64,000 nt of DNA from Bacillus sp. CH140a_4T. GTDB lineage: Bacteria; Bacillota; Bacilli; Bacillales; Bacillaceae_G. Below are positions 45,249 through 54,229 of the stretch, piece after piece. The stretch covers positions 1 through 64,000 of the forward strand of contig NZ_WBPF01000013.1 in the NCBI RefSeq assembly GCF_008923725.1, given 5' to 3'. The notes under the pieces were generated by a model that was not told the origin of the DNA, did no database searches, and saw nothing but the letters and a program-made list of their open reading frames with translations. Positions within the stretch are counted from its first letter, which is position 1. Each line of letters starts with the position of its first letter. Position numbers and translations under genes: made by a program.

Positions 45249-45285
45249 AAAAAACAGAAACTATTAAACATAGTTTCTGTTTTTT
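45249..45285. terminator. Terminator-like hairpin in a divergent leader
   Basis: A 14-bp perfect stem AAAAACAGAAACTA/TAGTTTCTGTTTTT with a T tract either way, about 115 bases upstream of the dehydratase start and 160 bases before the divergent DUF2515 gene. No gene ends here. Confidence 0.7.
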
Positions 45286-45445
45286 ATTTCACCTTACAAC
45301 AGTAAGATTTTTTATACTTTTTGCATGATAACTAAATTCTTGTAAAAAAACACCGCTCATTTATTTCTTATACTCGTAATAAAATAAATAGAATGATTCA
45401 TAGCCAGTAATCATGTTTAATTTTATGAAAAAGGGAGGTAATGGA

Positions 45446-46624
45446 ATGTACCGAAGTAATTCAAATCATACATATAACGGACCTTCCCAAACCCTGCCTC
45501 TCTCCCTATTCGATGTGAAAAATGAATTGAAACAAAAAAGCAAACTTATTCATTCTGGCACGATGTATAAATTAACGAAAGAAGAGCAACTCATCATCAA
45601 CAACATAAAAATACAAACAGAACAGCTAAATAAAAATAATGTGACAAGAACACGCGCATACTACCAATTTTACATTCAATATCCAGAAATACATTGGGCA
45701 CTACTTGGGCATATGGTATCACGTAACGGCGGTTGGAATATGACTGATTTGAAGGGCGATTTATATACGAAAATTTTATCAGAAAAAGATCAAATCACAT
45801 TTTTTTCTTTTTTAGAAAGAGGGAATTGGCTTATTTTCCAAGATGTATATCCTCAATTCCTGCTTTATGAACAAAGTGTAAAAAGAGCACAAAAGCTATT
45901 TCACCTTCTCCCTCACCTAAATGTTTCTACATTTATGGAAACGATGTGGAACGATTTTTGGAAAACAGGTAACAAAAAAACATTAGCCCTTGCAACTATT
46001 GTTAATGAACAAAACTACTTAGAAAAAAGAGTGATTCAAAATATACATTTTAAAAAGACTGTACTTAATAGTATTGGATTTAAACTCTTTGATTTCTTTC
46101 AGTTTAATCATATCCTTTTCCCATTCTACGAAAATGATAAGAAACACAAAGTATTACTATTTGGTGATACAATGAAACATTTTACTTCCTTACACGAACG
46201 AATCTTAATTGGAAAAAGGTTATATTCATTATTATTTCGAGACACACATGTTTTATCTCAAATAATAAGCTGGGCCCAGCACCATCCACATACAGGGTCA
46301 AGGAAAGATTACTGGCCTCATTTATTTTCAAGTGTCAATGAATCTTTTTCCCGTGAATTTTATAAACGTCGAATAAAGAAATGCCAGTTGCGTAGTGGCG
46401 CTTATCGTATATACAGTCCTGCACTCATCTATGCATGGCGAGATATGAAGCATGTAGAAGTTGACAGTGAAGATTGGTTTACGGACTGGCAAGTTGTAAA
46501 TTACTTAGTAGATAAGGAGGAAAATATAAATGGACAAATTACAGAAGACTACTGTAAAACGCTCGAAAAAATTGAACTTGCCATTCTTGCAAAGAAAAAC
46601 GTCCTCCTTCGAGAAGAAGAATAA
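45446..46624 (+). CDS. DUF2515 protein (YppC-like)
   Basis: 392 residues from the ATG at 45446 with GGGAGG 7 bases upstream. It resembles B. subtilis YppC (DUF2515): conserved segments are TRTRAYYQFYIQYPEIHWALLGHMVSRNGGWNMTDLKG and AQHHPHTGSRKDYWPHLF. No membrane helices. Function unknown. It is longer than YppC, and its last 95 bases overlap the next gene. Confidence 0.78.
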   Translation: MYRSNSNHTYNGPSQTLPLSLFDVKNELKQKSKLIHSGTMYKLTKEEQLIINNIKIQTEQLNKNNVTRTRAYYQFYIQYPEIHWALLGHMVSRNGGWNMTDLKGDLYTKILSEKDQITFFSFLERGNWLIFQDVYPQFLLYEQSVKRAQKLFHLLPHLNVSTFMETMWNDFWKTGNKKTLALATIVNEQNYLEKRVIQNIHFKKTVLNSIGFKLFDFFQFNHILFPFYENDKKHKVLLFGDTMKHFTSLHERILIGKRLYSLLFRDTHVLSQIISWAQHHPHTGSRKDYWPHLFSSVNESFSREFYKRRIKKCQLRSGAYRIYSPALIYAWRDMKHVEVDSEDWFTDWQVVNYLVDKEENINGQITEDYCKTLEKIELAILAKKNVLLREEE

Positions 46625-47000
46625 CCTTTTCGCATTAGTTATTACAATCTTATTCTCTTCTATTATTGGAACTTGCTTAGATGCTTTCTTTGTTGCGAAA
46701 CAAATATATTCTTTCCCAGTTAGGCCATTCTCCTCCATATTTTCAGTTAACATCGGCTTTACTTTTTTTGTACTACCAATTTCAACAACGATGTTCATAC
46801 AAATTTCAAAAACATTATCTGCAGTTTCTAGAATTCTATTTATTATTTCAATTGGTATTTGCGCTAGCATTTTTGAGCAGGTTGCTGAAAGATTTGGTTT
46901 ATTTATTCATAGTGTAGATTGGAGTCATACATATTCTTTATTTGGCTATATGATTTTCTTTTCTTTTATTTGGAAACTATATCATTTCATACAAAAATAA
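46530..47000 (+). CDS. Four-helix membrane protein overlapping the DUF2515 gene
   Basis: 156 residues. A basic N terminus (TVKRSKKLNLPFLQRKTS) leads into four hydrophobic segments (LFALVITILFSSIIGTCL, IGFTFFVLPISTTMFI, ILFIISIGICASIFEQVAERFGL, YSLFGYMIFFSFIWKLYHF). The EQVAERFGLF-x-H pattern inside the membrane region resembles CBO0543-type proteins, tentatively. It has a strong ribosome binding site (AAGGAGG) inside the preceding gene, with which it overlaps by 95 bases in another frame. Confidence 0.75.
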   Translation: MDKLQKTTVKRSKKLNLPFLQRKTSSFEKKNNLFALVITILFSSIIGTCLDAFFVAKQIYSFPVRPFSSIFSVNIGFTFFVLPISTTMFIQISKTLSAVSRILFIISIGICASIFEQVAERFGLFIHSVDWSHTYSLFGYMIFFSFIWKLYHFIQK

Positions 47001-47022
47001 AGAGACCATTATAGATCTCTTC

Positions 47023-47448
47023 TTAAGCATAATCTTTAGTTATTGCTAATGGTGCAAGATTTTGAAGGCTTTTTGAACGTAAACGGTAGGCAACGATTTT
47101 CTTCTTATATTGCTTAATTACATCCACATGTTCCTCGTGGCTATATAGAGAAAATCGAATCTCTTTATTCCCTTTCTTCGTGTTAATAACGATCGGTGTT
47201 CCTTCCCCTTGTGGCGCGAAATAATGTTTATCTAAAAATAAAGCCTCATTAAATTCATGAATAACTTGTAGTTTCATTTCTCCCTCTATATTCTTGCCAT
47301 CTATCGATATAGAGGTATTCTCTTCCTCAAGTTTTTGATGTAATTCAAATCTACTAATAATTGATTCTACAACAGAAGTTGGCATACTAGAAACGATTAC
47401 TTTAAGAGCGCCAAAAATAAATAAGGTAACTATAAACCATGTTGTCAT
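47023..47448 (-). CDS. YfmQ-family protein
   Basis: 141 residues. One N-terminal membrane span (TWFIVTLFIFGALKVIVSSMPTSVVE) and a soluble alpha/beta part ending LAPLAITKDYA. It resembles B. subtilis YfmQ. The start is uncertain; the ATG at 47448 has GGTGAT upstream. It lies 21 bases after the CidB-type gene on the same strand. Function unknown. Confidence 0.7.
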   Translation of the reverse strand: MTTWFIVTLFIFGALKVIVSSMPTSVVESIISRFELHQKLEEENTSISIDGKNIEGEMKLQVIHEFNEALFLDKHYFAPQGEGTPIVINTKKGNKEIRFSLYSHEEHVDVIKQYKKKIVAYRLRSKSLQNLAPLAITKDYA

Positions 47449-47469
47449 TTTTATCATCACCATTTCATT

Positions 47470-48147
47470 TTAAAATATAAATTTCGTTCCATAAGGTATA
47501 AATATACTAATGAGTATTCCAGTTACAATCATCGTTACCGAACCGATTGTCGCCTCTTTCTCGCCTTCTTTCACGAGACGGCTCACACCGATAATATGTG
47601 ATGCGCATCCCATCCCCACTCCTTTTCCAATCGCACTTGTTATATGGAAAAACTTAAGTACTGTCGGTCCGATCATAGCACCTGTTATTCCTGCAACAAC
47701 TACAAAACTAGAAGTCATGGATGGAATACCCCCAATTTGATCCGCTAATGATATGGCGATAGGCATCGTCGCTAATTGCGGCAGTGTCGTTACTATGAGT
47801 TCCTTATCTATATTTAACATCCCGCCAATCACTACATTCATACTCGTTAAAGCCACCATACCTACTGCTACCCCGATAAGTATCGACAAGAAGTTTTTCA
47901 TAAGTATGTTTCGCTCTTTAAATAAAGGGATTGCTAACGCCACAATTGCAGGACTCAATAAACTGGAAAGAATATCTCCTCCATTTTCTCGATACTCATG
48001 ATGCGAAATACCTAAAATGAAAAATAAGCAAATCATACTTGCTGTAACTGTTAACACCGGTAACGTAAAGGGAAACGGGAATTTTTTATATAACTTTGTC
48101 GCCAATACATACATTACTACAGTAATAATAATTAAGAACATTTGCAC
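47470..48147 (-). CDS. CidB/LrgB-family membrane protein
   Basis: 225 residues with about seven membrane helices. LrgB signatures are SSLLSPAIVALAIPLF, TLPQLATMPIAISLADQIGGIPSMTSSFVVVAGITGAMIG and GMGCASHIIGVSRL. Starts at a GTG with AAGG 6 bases upstream. Works with the CidA-like protein encoded 17 bases upstream. The pair is related to holin-like proteins that influence autolysis and to pyruvate transport by PftAB-type members. Confidence 0.9.
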   Translation of the reverse strand: MQMFLIIITVVMYVLATKLYKKFPFPFTLPVLTVTASMICLFFILGISHHEYRENGGDILSSLLSPAIVALAIPLFKERNILMKNFLSILIGVAVGMVALTSMNVVIGGMLNIDKELIVTTLPQLATMPIAISLADQIGGIPSMTSSFVVVAGITGAMIGPTVLKFFHITSAIGKGVGMGCASHIIGVSRLVKEGEKEATIGSVTMIVTGILISIFIPYGTKFIF

Positions 48148-48164
48148 ATTGCACCTTGTCGATT

Positions 48165-48521
48165 TTATTTTTTTGATGTTACTAATAATTGACTTATATA
48201 CCCTGAAACAACCAATGTTACTACCGTGCTTACAATTACTAAAAGGAATATAATACTCCCCTTACTGAAAAGAAAAGACCCGTATTCCATCAAACCTGTT
48301 GTCGAAGGAATTAAAAATAACGGTAAAAATATGATTAACTTTTCCGCACCAACTTCAAACCACTTTAATGGTAAAATACGAGTAGAAAGGAGTAGAAACA
48401 GCATTAACATCCCTATTAAACTTCCTGGCATCGATAAATGGAATACGCCTTGAATCCACGTACCAACTAAGCTAAATACATATAGCACGCCTACTTGAAG
48501 TAAAAGCGTCACGTACTTCAT
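48165..48521 (-). CDS. CidA/LrgA-family holin-like protein
   Basis: 118 residues, four membrane helices. LrgA signatures are GTWIQGVFHLSMPGSLIGMLMLFLLL and EKLIIFLPLFLIPSTTGLMEYG. AGGAAAGAA precedes the start. It comes 33 bases after a MocR-type regulator gene and 17 bases before the CidB-like gene, so all three are probably on one transcript. Confidence 0.9.
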   Translation of the reverse strand: MKYVTLLLQVGVLYVFSLVGTWIQGVFHLSMPGSLIGMLMLFLLLSTRILPLKWFEVGAEKLIIFLPLFLIPSTTGLMEYGSFLFSKGSIIFLLVIVSTVVTLVVSGYISQLLVTSKK

Positions 48522-48554
48522 TTCTTTCCCTCATTTCAATATTACGCATCACTA

Positions 48555-49988
48555 TTATGAAATCTCATGTAACGTTTCCGCAAACCTCGTCATTCCTAGG
48601 TGAATTTGTTCGGCATTTACTCTCCCAAAAGTAAAACGAATATATTCACTATTAGTACCTAAAACACTTCCCGGGACAAACGCTACACCATTTCGTATAG
48701 ATTCGCCTAACAAATGATATTCATCAAACGTTCCTTGCACTTTGCACCATAAATGTATTCCACCCTCTGGAACAAAAAATTCAACCTGGTCCCCTAATAT
48801 TTCTTCAAGCTTTCTAATTAACACATCTCTTCTTTCTTTCAATTGTCTACGGAGTATTGTAATATGTGCATGAAAATCTTCTGATTCTAAAAACTGATTT
48901 GCCACCCACTGCGTAAATACACTATGCCCAAAATCAACTTGCTGCTTCGCATCCGCTAAACGTTCTATTACACGCGTAGGACCAATTACCCAGCCAATAC
49001 GTAAGCCTGATGCAACAATTTTTGATAATGAACTTATATAAAGAACATTACCGTTTTGATCCATTGATTTTAATGTTGGATTCACTTCTCCATTAAATGA
49101 CGTTAAACTATACGGATCATCTTCTACAATAGGAATCCCAAATTCAGAAGACAGTTCCAATATCTTTTTACGTCTTGCTAATGAAAGCACAGTTCCGGTT
49201 GGATTTTGATAATCTGGATTCAAAAACACCATGCGAATACGATGTTTTTTATGCAAATCAATTAAATCATTTGGATTCATTCCATGCTGATCCACAGGTA
49301 AATGGAATATTTTTAGGCCAGCAGATTTAAACATCGGCAATGAAAAACAATAAGAAGGGTCCTCAATTGCAATCGCATCTCCTGGTTTTAATAAGCATTG
49401 AACGATAAGATTAAGTGCCTGTTGTGCGCCAGATGTAATAAGGATAGAATTCGAATCTGCTTCAATTTGTTTATATTGCTGAACATGTGCTGCAATTGTT
49501 TTTCTCAACATTTCATTTCCAAGTGGATGGTCATAACCGAGGTTTTCCATAAATGTTTTCTCTGACAAAATCGTTCGGAATCTATCACTCGGAATTAATT
49601 CTGGTGACAATTCACCACTCGCTAAATTAATTAAGTCGTCTTTTTGTGTTTCCGTTCTAATTTGTTGAACGAGTGGTACATTAGGTAAGAACGATCCATC
49701 CTCAACGTACCTACCCCAGTTCGGTATTCGTTTATGTGAAACACCCCATATGTCTGTATTCACCCTTGTCCCGCTTCCTTTTTGGCGTTCTACTACTCCA
49801 AGTGATTTTAATTCTTCATATGCAGCTACTATCGTACTTCGGTTCACCTGTAACTCTTTTGCTAACATACGCTCAGAAGGTAACTTACTGTCAGAAGGAA
49901 ACTCACCTGAAGAAATACCCCTTTCAATATAATCCGCTATTTGTTTATATACAGGCGTCTTATCTGCACGATTTGGTTTCCATTCCAC
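48555..49988 (-). CDS. MocR/PdxR-type GntR regulator with aminotransferase domain
   Basis: 477 residues from the GTG at 49988 with AGAGGGGG 7 bases upstream. The N-terminal GntR winged helix (TPVYKQIADYIERGI..., LPSERMLAKELQVNRSTIVAAYEELKSLG) is joined to a fold-type I aminotransferase domain. That domain has NPDYQNPTGTVLS, VEDDPYS and the PLP lysine in YISSLSKIVASGLRIGW. MocR proteins sense PLP or amino compounds. The downstream cidA-cidB genes, so close on the same strand, are an obvious candidate target. Confidence 0.9.
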   Translation of the reverse strand: MEWKPNRADKTPVYKQIADYIERGISSGEFPSDSKLPSERMLAKELQVNRSTIVAAYEELKSLGVVERQKGSGTRVNTDIWGVSHKRIPNWGRYVEDGSFLPNVPLVQQIRTETQKDDLINLASGELSPELIPSDRFRTILSEKTFMENLGYDHPLGNEMLRKTIAAHVQQYKQIEADSNSILITSGAQQALNLIVQCLLKPGDAIAIEDPSYCFSLPMFKSAGLKIFHLPVDQHGMNPNDLIDLHKKHRIRMVFLNPDYQNPTGTVLSLARRKKILELSSEFGIPIVEDDPYSLTSFNGEVNPTLKSMDQNGNVLYISSLSKIVASGLRIGWVIGPTRVIERLADAKQQVDFGHSVFTQWVANQFLESEDFHAHITILRRQLKERRDVLIRKLEEILGDQVEFFVPEGGIHLWCKVQGTFDEYHLLGESIRNGVAFVPGSVLGTNSEYIRFTFGRVNAEQIHLGMTRFAETLHEIS

Positions 49989-50161
49989 CTTGTTGCCCCC
50001 TCTCAAAACGAACTATCCCTTATTTAAGTAATAATAGTATGAATCAGTCACATTTTCTTATCCTTAAATGGATATATCCAAAACGGTTCTTCCTCTAACT
50101 ATTCAACTGTTTCTTGCATACCTTCTTCATACACAATGTTAACCTTTTTCTTTCAAAACTA

Positions 50162-50353
50162 TTAAATCACTACTGCATACCAAGTTACCCCAACAAGTAG
50201 TACGAAAAGAAGAAGAATATAAATAGTTGATAAGTTTTTCACATTTCTCTTTGTAGATTCCCCGTAATTCTCCTCCACATTTCGTGCAACTAGCACGGTC
50301 CCAAACAGCGATCCAATTACAATAATAACCACTAGTGAAATTGCAAAAATCAT
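50162..50353 (-). CDS. Small two-span membrane protein of unknown function
   Basis: 63 residues: helix (IFAISLVVIIVIGSLFGTVLVA), a charged loop (RNVEENYGESTKRNVKN) and a second helix (LSTIYILLLFVLLVGVTWYAVV). GAGGTG lies before the ATG. It stands alone. No family recognised; a small hydrophobic protein with a good start signal. Confidence 0.7.
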   Translation of the reverse strand: MIFAISLVVIIVIGSLFGTVLVARNVEENYGESTKRNVKNLSTIYILLLFVLLVGVTWYAVVI

Positions 50354-50507
50354 TGTATTTTCACCTCTCTAAAGACAAGCTATTTTAATAAAGAAACTCC
50401 TCTTTAAAACGTTAATAACATACTACCTTTCTTCTCTTATCATAATGGATGTTCGCAAAAAACGGACCAACCACTTTCGTGTTTTTTTACTCATCCACTT
50501 TGAAAAT

Positions 50508-50543
50508 AAAAAGCAACTGATCCGTTATGATCAGTTGCTTTTT
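50508..50543 (-). terminator. Terminator of the bgl regulator gene
   Basis: Perfect 15-bp stem AAAAAGCAACTGATC/GATCAGTTGCTTTTT with a 6-base loop. Confidence 0.9.
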
Positions 50544-50566
50544 AGCAAAGTTAATTATATTCATTT

Positions 50567-51274
50567 TCACTTGAAATTGATCCGATTTAAAAGTTTAGTC
50601 TTTTCATAATGAAACATCGATTGAGATAATTCGAAAATTGTCCCGTTTACAAGACAAACTGTATTTTCAATAAGAAGCGCCGGATCACCTTCATTTATTT
50701 CTAGAAGCTTTGCATTTTCTTTATTTACTTTTTCACAACTAATTACCTTATCGGCAAAACCTATGTTTAATCGTAAATCTTCAATAAAATAACTGTATAC
50801 AGAGCTTAATGCTATTTCTTCATTCAAATATGGAATAATATCCTTTTTGAAATAACTTACTTCAATAGAGAATGGTTTTCCATCTACAATTCTTAAACGC
50901 TTCAAAAAATATATCCTAGTTCCAGCTTCACATTGCATCCGCTTTGCGATTTCTTCGTCCGCACCTATTACTTCAAGTTCTAACACTTTCGTTTCAATAT
51001 TTTGCGAAACGAGATTTTTCGTTAATCCACGCAAACTTCCTAAATTAATATAATCTGTTACAGAAGTTTCGCGTAAAAACATGCCACTGCCTTGCACTTG
51101 AAAAATATAACCTCTATTCACAAGCTGACTAATTACTTTACGTATCGTATTACGGCTTACTTCAAATCGATTCATTAACGCTTCTTCTGTAGGCAGTTTT
51201 TTCGTTTCATTAAAAAGCCCGTCTCGAATGTTTTGCTCTAACACATCTGCAATTTGTTTATACTTTGCACTCAT
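50567..51274 (-). CDS. GntR/UTRA-family regulator of beta-glucoside use
   Basis: 235 residues. GntR winged helix (KLPTEEALMNRFEVSRNTIRKVISQLVNRGYIFQVQGSGMF), then a UTRA sugar-phosphate-binding domain (YFLKRLRIVDGKPFSIEVSYFKKDIIPYL). TAGGAG precedes the ATG. It is 30 bases after the 6-phospho-beta-glucosidase gene in the same operon, so it most likely represses that gene and responds to a phospho-sugar. Confidence 0.88.
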   Translation of the reverse strand: MSAKYKQIADVLEQNIRDGLFNETKKLPTEEALMNRFEVSRNTIRKVISQLVNRGYIFQVQGSGMFLRETSVTDYINLGSLRGLTKNLVSQNIETKVLELEVIGADEEIAKRMQCEAGTRIYFLKRLRIVDGKPFSIEVSYFKKDIIPYLNEEIALSSVYSYFIEDLRLNIGFADKVISCEKVNKENAKLLEINEGDPALLIENTVCLVNGTIFELSQSMFHYEKTKLLNRINFK

Positions 51275-51304
51275 ACACTGTCTCCTAAAATACTCTTTTA
51301 TCTG

Positions 51305-52714
51305 TTATAACTCTTCTCCTCTCGTTTCGATCACATGTTTATACCAATGAAACGAAAGTTTCTTCTTACGTTTTAAGTTATCATTATGATCGACAAAAAT
51401 AAAGCCATATTGCTTTTTGTATCCATTTAACCAACTTAAAAGGTCAATCACTGACCATGCATAATAACCTTTTAAATTGATTCCCTCTTCAATTGCACGC
51501 TTTATTACTTTTAAATGCTCTTCAATAAATTTAATTCTCGGAACATCTACAATTTCTCCGTCAATGATTGGATCTTCATCACCAAGTCCATTTTCCGTTA
51601 CATACATCTTTATGTCACCGTAACGATCTTTCAACATGTGTAATCCATCTAAGAAACCTTCGGGAGATATTTCCCATCCCCATTTCGTATATGTTTTATC
51701 ATCCATTTTAACTGTTCGATAAAAACCATCAAAAGAAGGATTACCTGGAGCAAGTGTTGAGTTTTCTCGAGAATGCTCCCCGTCATTTATATCCATATCG
51801 TATCTTTCTACTCGTATTGGTTGATAATAATTTAAGCCAATAAAATCATTCTTTTCAGCATTTTGTTTAATGATTTCTAATTCTTCAACCGTCCAATTAG
51901 GAGTCCATCCTTTTTTCTTTAATTGTTGTACAACATAAGACGGATACTCACCTTTTAAAACTGGATCATAATACCAATACGTTTCATATTCATTCGCATG
52001 CCTTGCTGCCAGTATATTTTCTTTTTGACCATCCATACTATAAGCAGGTAAGAAAACATGTGTAATCCCAATTTCCCCATATTGTTTCAGCTGCTTGTAC
52101 ACCGCAACTGTTTTCGCATGTGCATAAAATACATAATGCGTCGCTTGAAAATACTTTGGAACATCATTTTGTATCCCTGGTGGATGTGCTCCTTTTAAAT
52201 AACCTAATCCACAAAACATTACTGTCTCATTAAAAGTAATCCAATGTTTAACTCTATCACCAAATGCCTTAAAACAAATTTCTGCGTATTTTACGAAAGC
52301 TTCTGCTGTTCGTTTATTCGTCCATCCACCATCTTTTTCCAACGGTAATGGTAAATCCCAATGATATAAAGTGACAAATGGTACAATCCCGTATTTTAAA
52401 CATTCATCAATTAATTTGTTATAAAATTCGATTCCTTTTTCATTTACCTCTCCATCTCCAGTCGGCAATATTCTCGCCCAAGAAATAGAAAAACGATACG
52501 ATTCTAACCCCATCTCAGCCATTAAGCGAACATCTTCTTTATATTGGTGATAATGATCAACAGCTACATCACCATTTGTTCCATTGTATGTTTTGCCAGG
52601 AATTTTGGAAAACTCATCCCAATTCGTAACACCTTTTCCATCCTCATTCCATGCACCTTCTACTTGATAAGAAGCTGAAGCAGCTCCGAATAAAAAATCA
52701 TGTGGAAACTTCAT
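51305..52714 (-). CDS. GH1 6-phospho-beta-glucosidase
   Basis: 469 residues from the ATG at 52714 (GGAGG upstream; the frame opens 11 codons earlier). The GH1 acid/base Glu is in HWITFNETV and the nucleophile Glu in MYVTENGLGD. Near the C terminus SWLNGYKKQY has the Ser-x6-Lys-x-Tyr arrangement that binds the 6-phosphate in GH1 phospho-glycosidases; plain beta-glucosidases usually have Glu at the Ser position. It therefore acts on phosphorylated beta-glucosides delivered by a PTS. No PTS gene is adjacent. Confidence 0.9.
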   Translation of the reverse strand: MKFPHDFLFGAASASYQVEGAWNEDGKGVTNWDEFSKIPGKTYNGTNGDVAVDHYHQYKEDVRLMAEMGLESYRFSISWARILPTGDGEVNEKGIEFYNKLIDECLKYGIVPFVTLYHWDLPLPLEKDGGWTNKRTAEAFVKYAEICFKAFGDRVKHWITFNETVMFCGLGYLKGAHPPGIQNDVPKYFQATHYVFYAHAKTVAVYKQLKQYGEIGITHVFLPAYSMDGQKENILAARHANEYETYWYYDPVLKGEYPSYVVQQLKKKGWTPNWTVEELEIIKQNAEKNDFIGLNYYQPIRVERYDMDINDGEHSRENSTLAPGNPSFDGFYRTVKMDDKTYTKWGWEISPEGFLDGLHMLKDRYGDIKMYVTENGLGDEDPIIDGEIVDVPRIKFIEEHLKVIKRAIEEGINLKGYYAWSVIDLLSWLNGYKKQYGFIFVDHNDNLKRKKKLSFHWYKHVIETRGEEL

Positions 52715-52755
52715 GTTATATACCTCCATTTCATTACAACAAATCAAATTTATAT

Positions 52756-52793
52756 ATACGTATAAAATTTATAGGTACAAATTTTATATGTAT
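52756..52793. promoter_or_regulatory. Inverted repeat upstream of the 6-phospho-beta-glucosidase gene
   Basis: ATACGTATAAAATTT and AAATTTTATATGTAT form a 15-bp inverted repeat with one mismatch around an 8-base spacer, 41 bases before the start codon. It could be the GntR/UTRA operator. Confidence 0.55.
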
Positions 52794-52865
52794 GATTATA
52801 TCGTATATTTTTATTTTTTTCTATCATGAAAGTATGATATCTAATGTTGGATTTTGGAAAACAAA

Positions 52866-52892
52866 AAGAAGCGACGTATTTTATCGCTTCTT
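52866..52892 (-). terminator. Terminator of the PI-PLC gene
   Basis: AAGAAGCGA/TCGCTTCTT hairpin followed by TTTGTTTT on the minus strand. Confidence 0.78.
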
Positions 52893-52905
52893 ACTCTCAT
52901 CATTT

Positions 52906-53895
52906 TTATTCTTTTATAAGTGACTTATTCGCTCTTATAACTTCTTGATACAACAATGGTGACCAATTTTCATTTATATAGTCTTGAATGATCCACCCTA
53001 CTCTTGTAGGATTCTTTTGTTTTATATGGTTTGCAATTTCAGGGTTTATATAAGAGGCGTAGTAATATGGACTATTCCATGCTGTACCACCAGAAGACAA
53101 GCTTGTAAAATTAATATATAGATGATTTAAATCCTCACTATTGTTCATCGTTTCATGTATCGTATCTTTAATAGATTTTATCTTTTCATCATAGCCCACT
53201 TTATATTTATCTTGTACTGTTACATTTATATTTTGATTTACAGTTGTCGTAAACGTCTCATTATCTGGCCAATAAAAATTATTATATCCTCCAGATTCAT
53301 TACTACCATCATATCTTTTTAGTAGTACAATTTTCCCACGAGCATCTCCAAGTTTTATATTTCCCTCTGTTTTTAAAAAGATAGGATCAACAAAATAACT
53401 TTTTTCAAATGTATTACTAAAGGAACCCTCTGCTCCTTTCATATCCTCATACTCTTTTTTTAAAGACATAATAATCGTTTCACTTGGGTTATCTTTTAAA
53501 AATTTTTTCGCTTCGTTTATGAATTCATGCAGTGTTACATAAAGATATAATGGTCCATGATGAAGGACTATCGTATTATCATCTGTTAAACGTCCTCTTA
53601 TATCAAAAATACGAGCTCCATGATCCATTTGGTAACGAAAATCATATTCTTGCGTCATTCCCCATACTTGCTTTATTGGATTTTGTAATTTGAACGTCCC
53701 GCTATCATGTGTTCCTGGAATTGAAATTCGTGCTAATGGGATATTATCAGGTATAGGTTGCATCCACTTTGACCAAATTTCAAGCTCATTAACAGGGCTA
53801 GCTGCAACGACTCGCTTATCATGTAAAGCAAATACAAATGTGATAAATATCATACTACATATGAATAATTTCAAAATAAAATTATTATTGCTCAC
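52906..53895 (-). CDS. plcA: Phosphatidylinositol-specific phospholipase C
   Basis: 329 residues, nearly identical in my memory to the classical B. cereus/B. thuringiensis enzyme. A signal peptide of about 31 residues ends at VVAAS. The catalytic His residues are in [12 protein letters not shown] and [10 protein letters not shown], and the substrate-binding Arg in FDIRGRL. It cleaves PI and GPI anchors without a metal. A perfect PlcR box at 53981-53996 predicts control by the quorum-sensing virulence regulator PlcR. Confidence 0.97.
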   Translation of the reverse strand: MSNNNFILKLFICSMIFITFVFALHDKRVVAASPVNELEIWSKWMQPIPDNIPLARISIPGTHDSGTFKLQNPIKQVWGMTQEYDFRYQMDHGARIFDIRGRLTDDNTIVLHHGPLYLYVTLHEFINEAKKFLKDNPSETIIMSLKKEYEDMKGAEGSFSNTFEKSYFVDPIFLKTEGNIKLGDARGKIVLLKRYDGSNESGGYNNFYWPDNETFTTTVNQNINVTVQDKYKVGYDEKIKSIKDTIHETMNNSEDLNHLYINFTSLSSGGTAWNSPYYYASYINPEIANHIKQKNPTRVGWIIQDYINENWSPLLYQEVIRANKSLIKE

Positions 53896-53980
53896 TATTA
53901 TTCCTCCTTTTTCTGTTTTATATCAAACTTATTGAATATAATATAATCTAGTTCATAAAAAATAAATAACATTTCATCAT

Positions 53981-53996
53981 TATGAAATATTGCATA
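53981..53996. promoter_or_regulatory. PlcR box (plcA side)
   Basis: TATGAAATATTGCATA, a full match to the PlcR consensus TATGNAN4TNCATA, 85 bases upstream of the PI-PLC start. Confidence 0.88.
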
Positions 53997-54066
53997 GAAG
54001 TAAAGTTAAAAAATCATTCACATATATTAAATTAGCAAAATTCAAAGGAACTTCAATGTATTTTCG

Positions 54067-54082
54067 TATGCAATATTTCATA
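54067..54082. promoter_or_regulatory. PlcR box (hydrolase side)
   Basis: TATGCAATATTTCATA, a full consensus match and the exact reverse complement of the box at 53981-53996. It lies 147 bases before the LysM/SleB-type gene. Confidence 0.85.
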
Positions 54083-54229
54083 TTCGGACTCTACACTAAA
54101 TAAATAAGAAACTTATAATGATTATTTATTTTATATGTGCTAATATACTTACATTAAAATATTACATATAGACATTCTGAACTACATTACTTAATCGTTT
54201 CACCTTAATTTTTTCTAGGAGGATTTACA

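Noticed and set aside
51305-52714. GH1 enzyme with a broken NEP motif
   Set aside because: The motif reads TFNET, but the catalytic Glu itself is kept and the other Glu motif is intact, so the enzyme should be active.
53896-54229. Possible small gene between plcA and the LysM hydrolase
   Set aside because: The region is explained by two PlcR boxes and promoters; no frame has a credible start.
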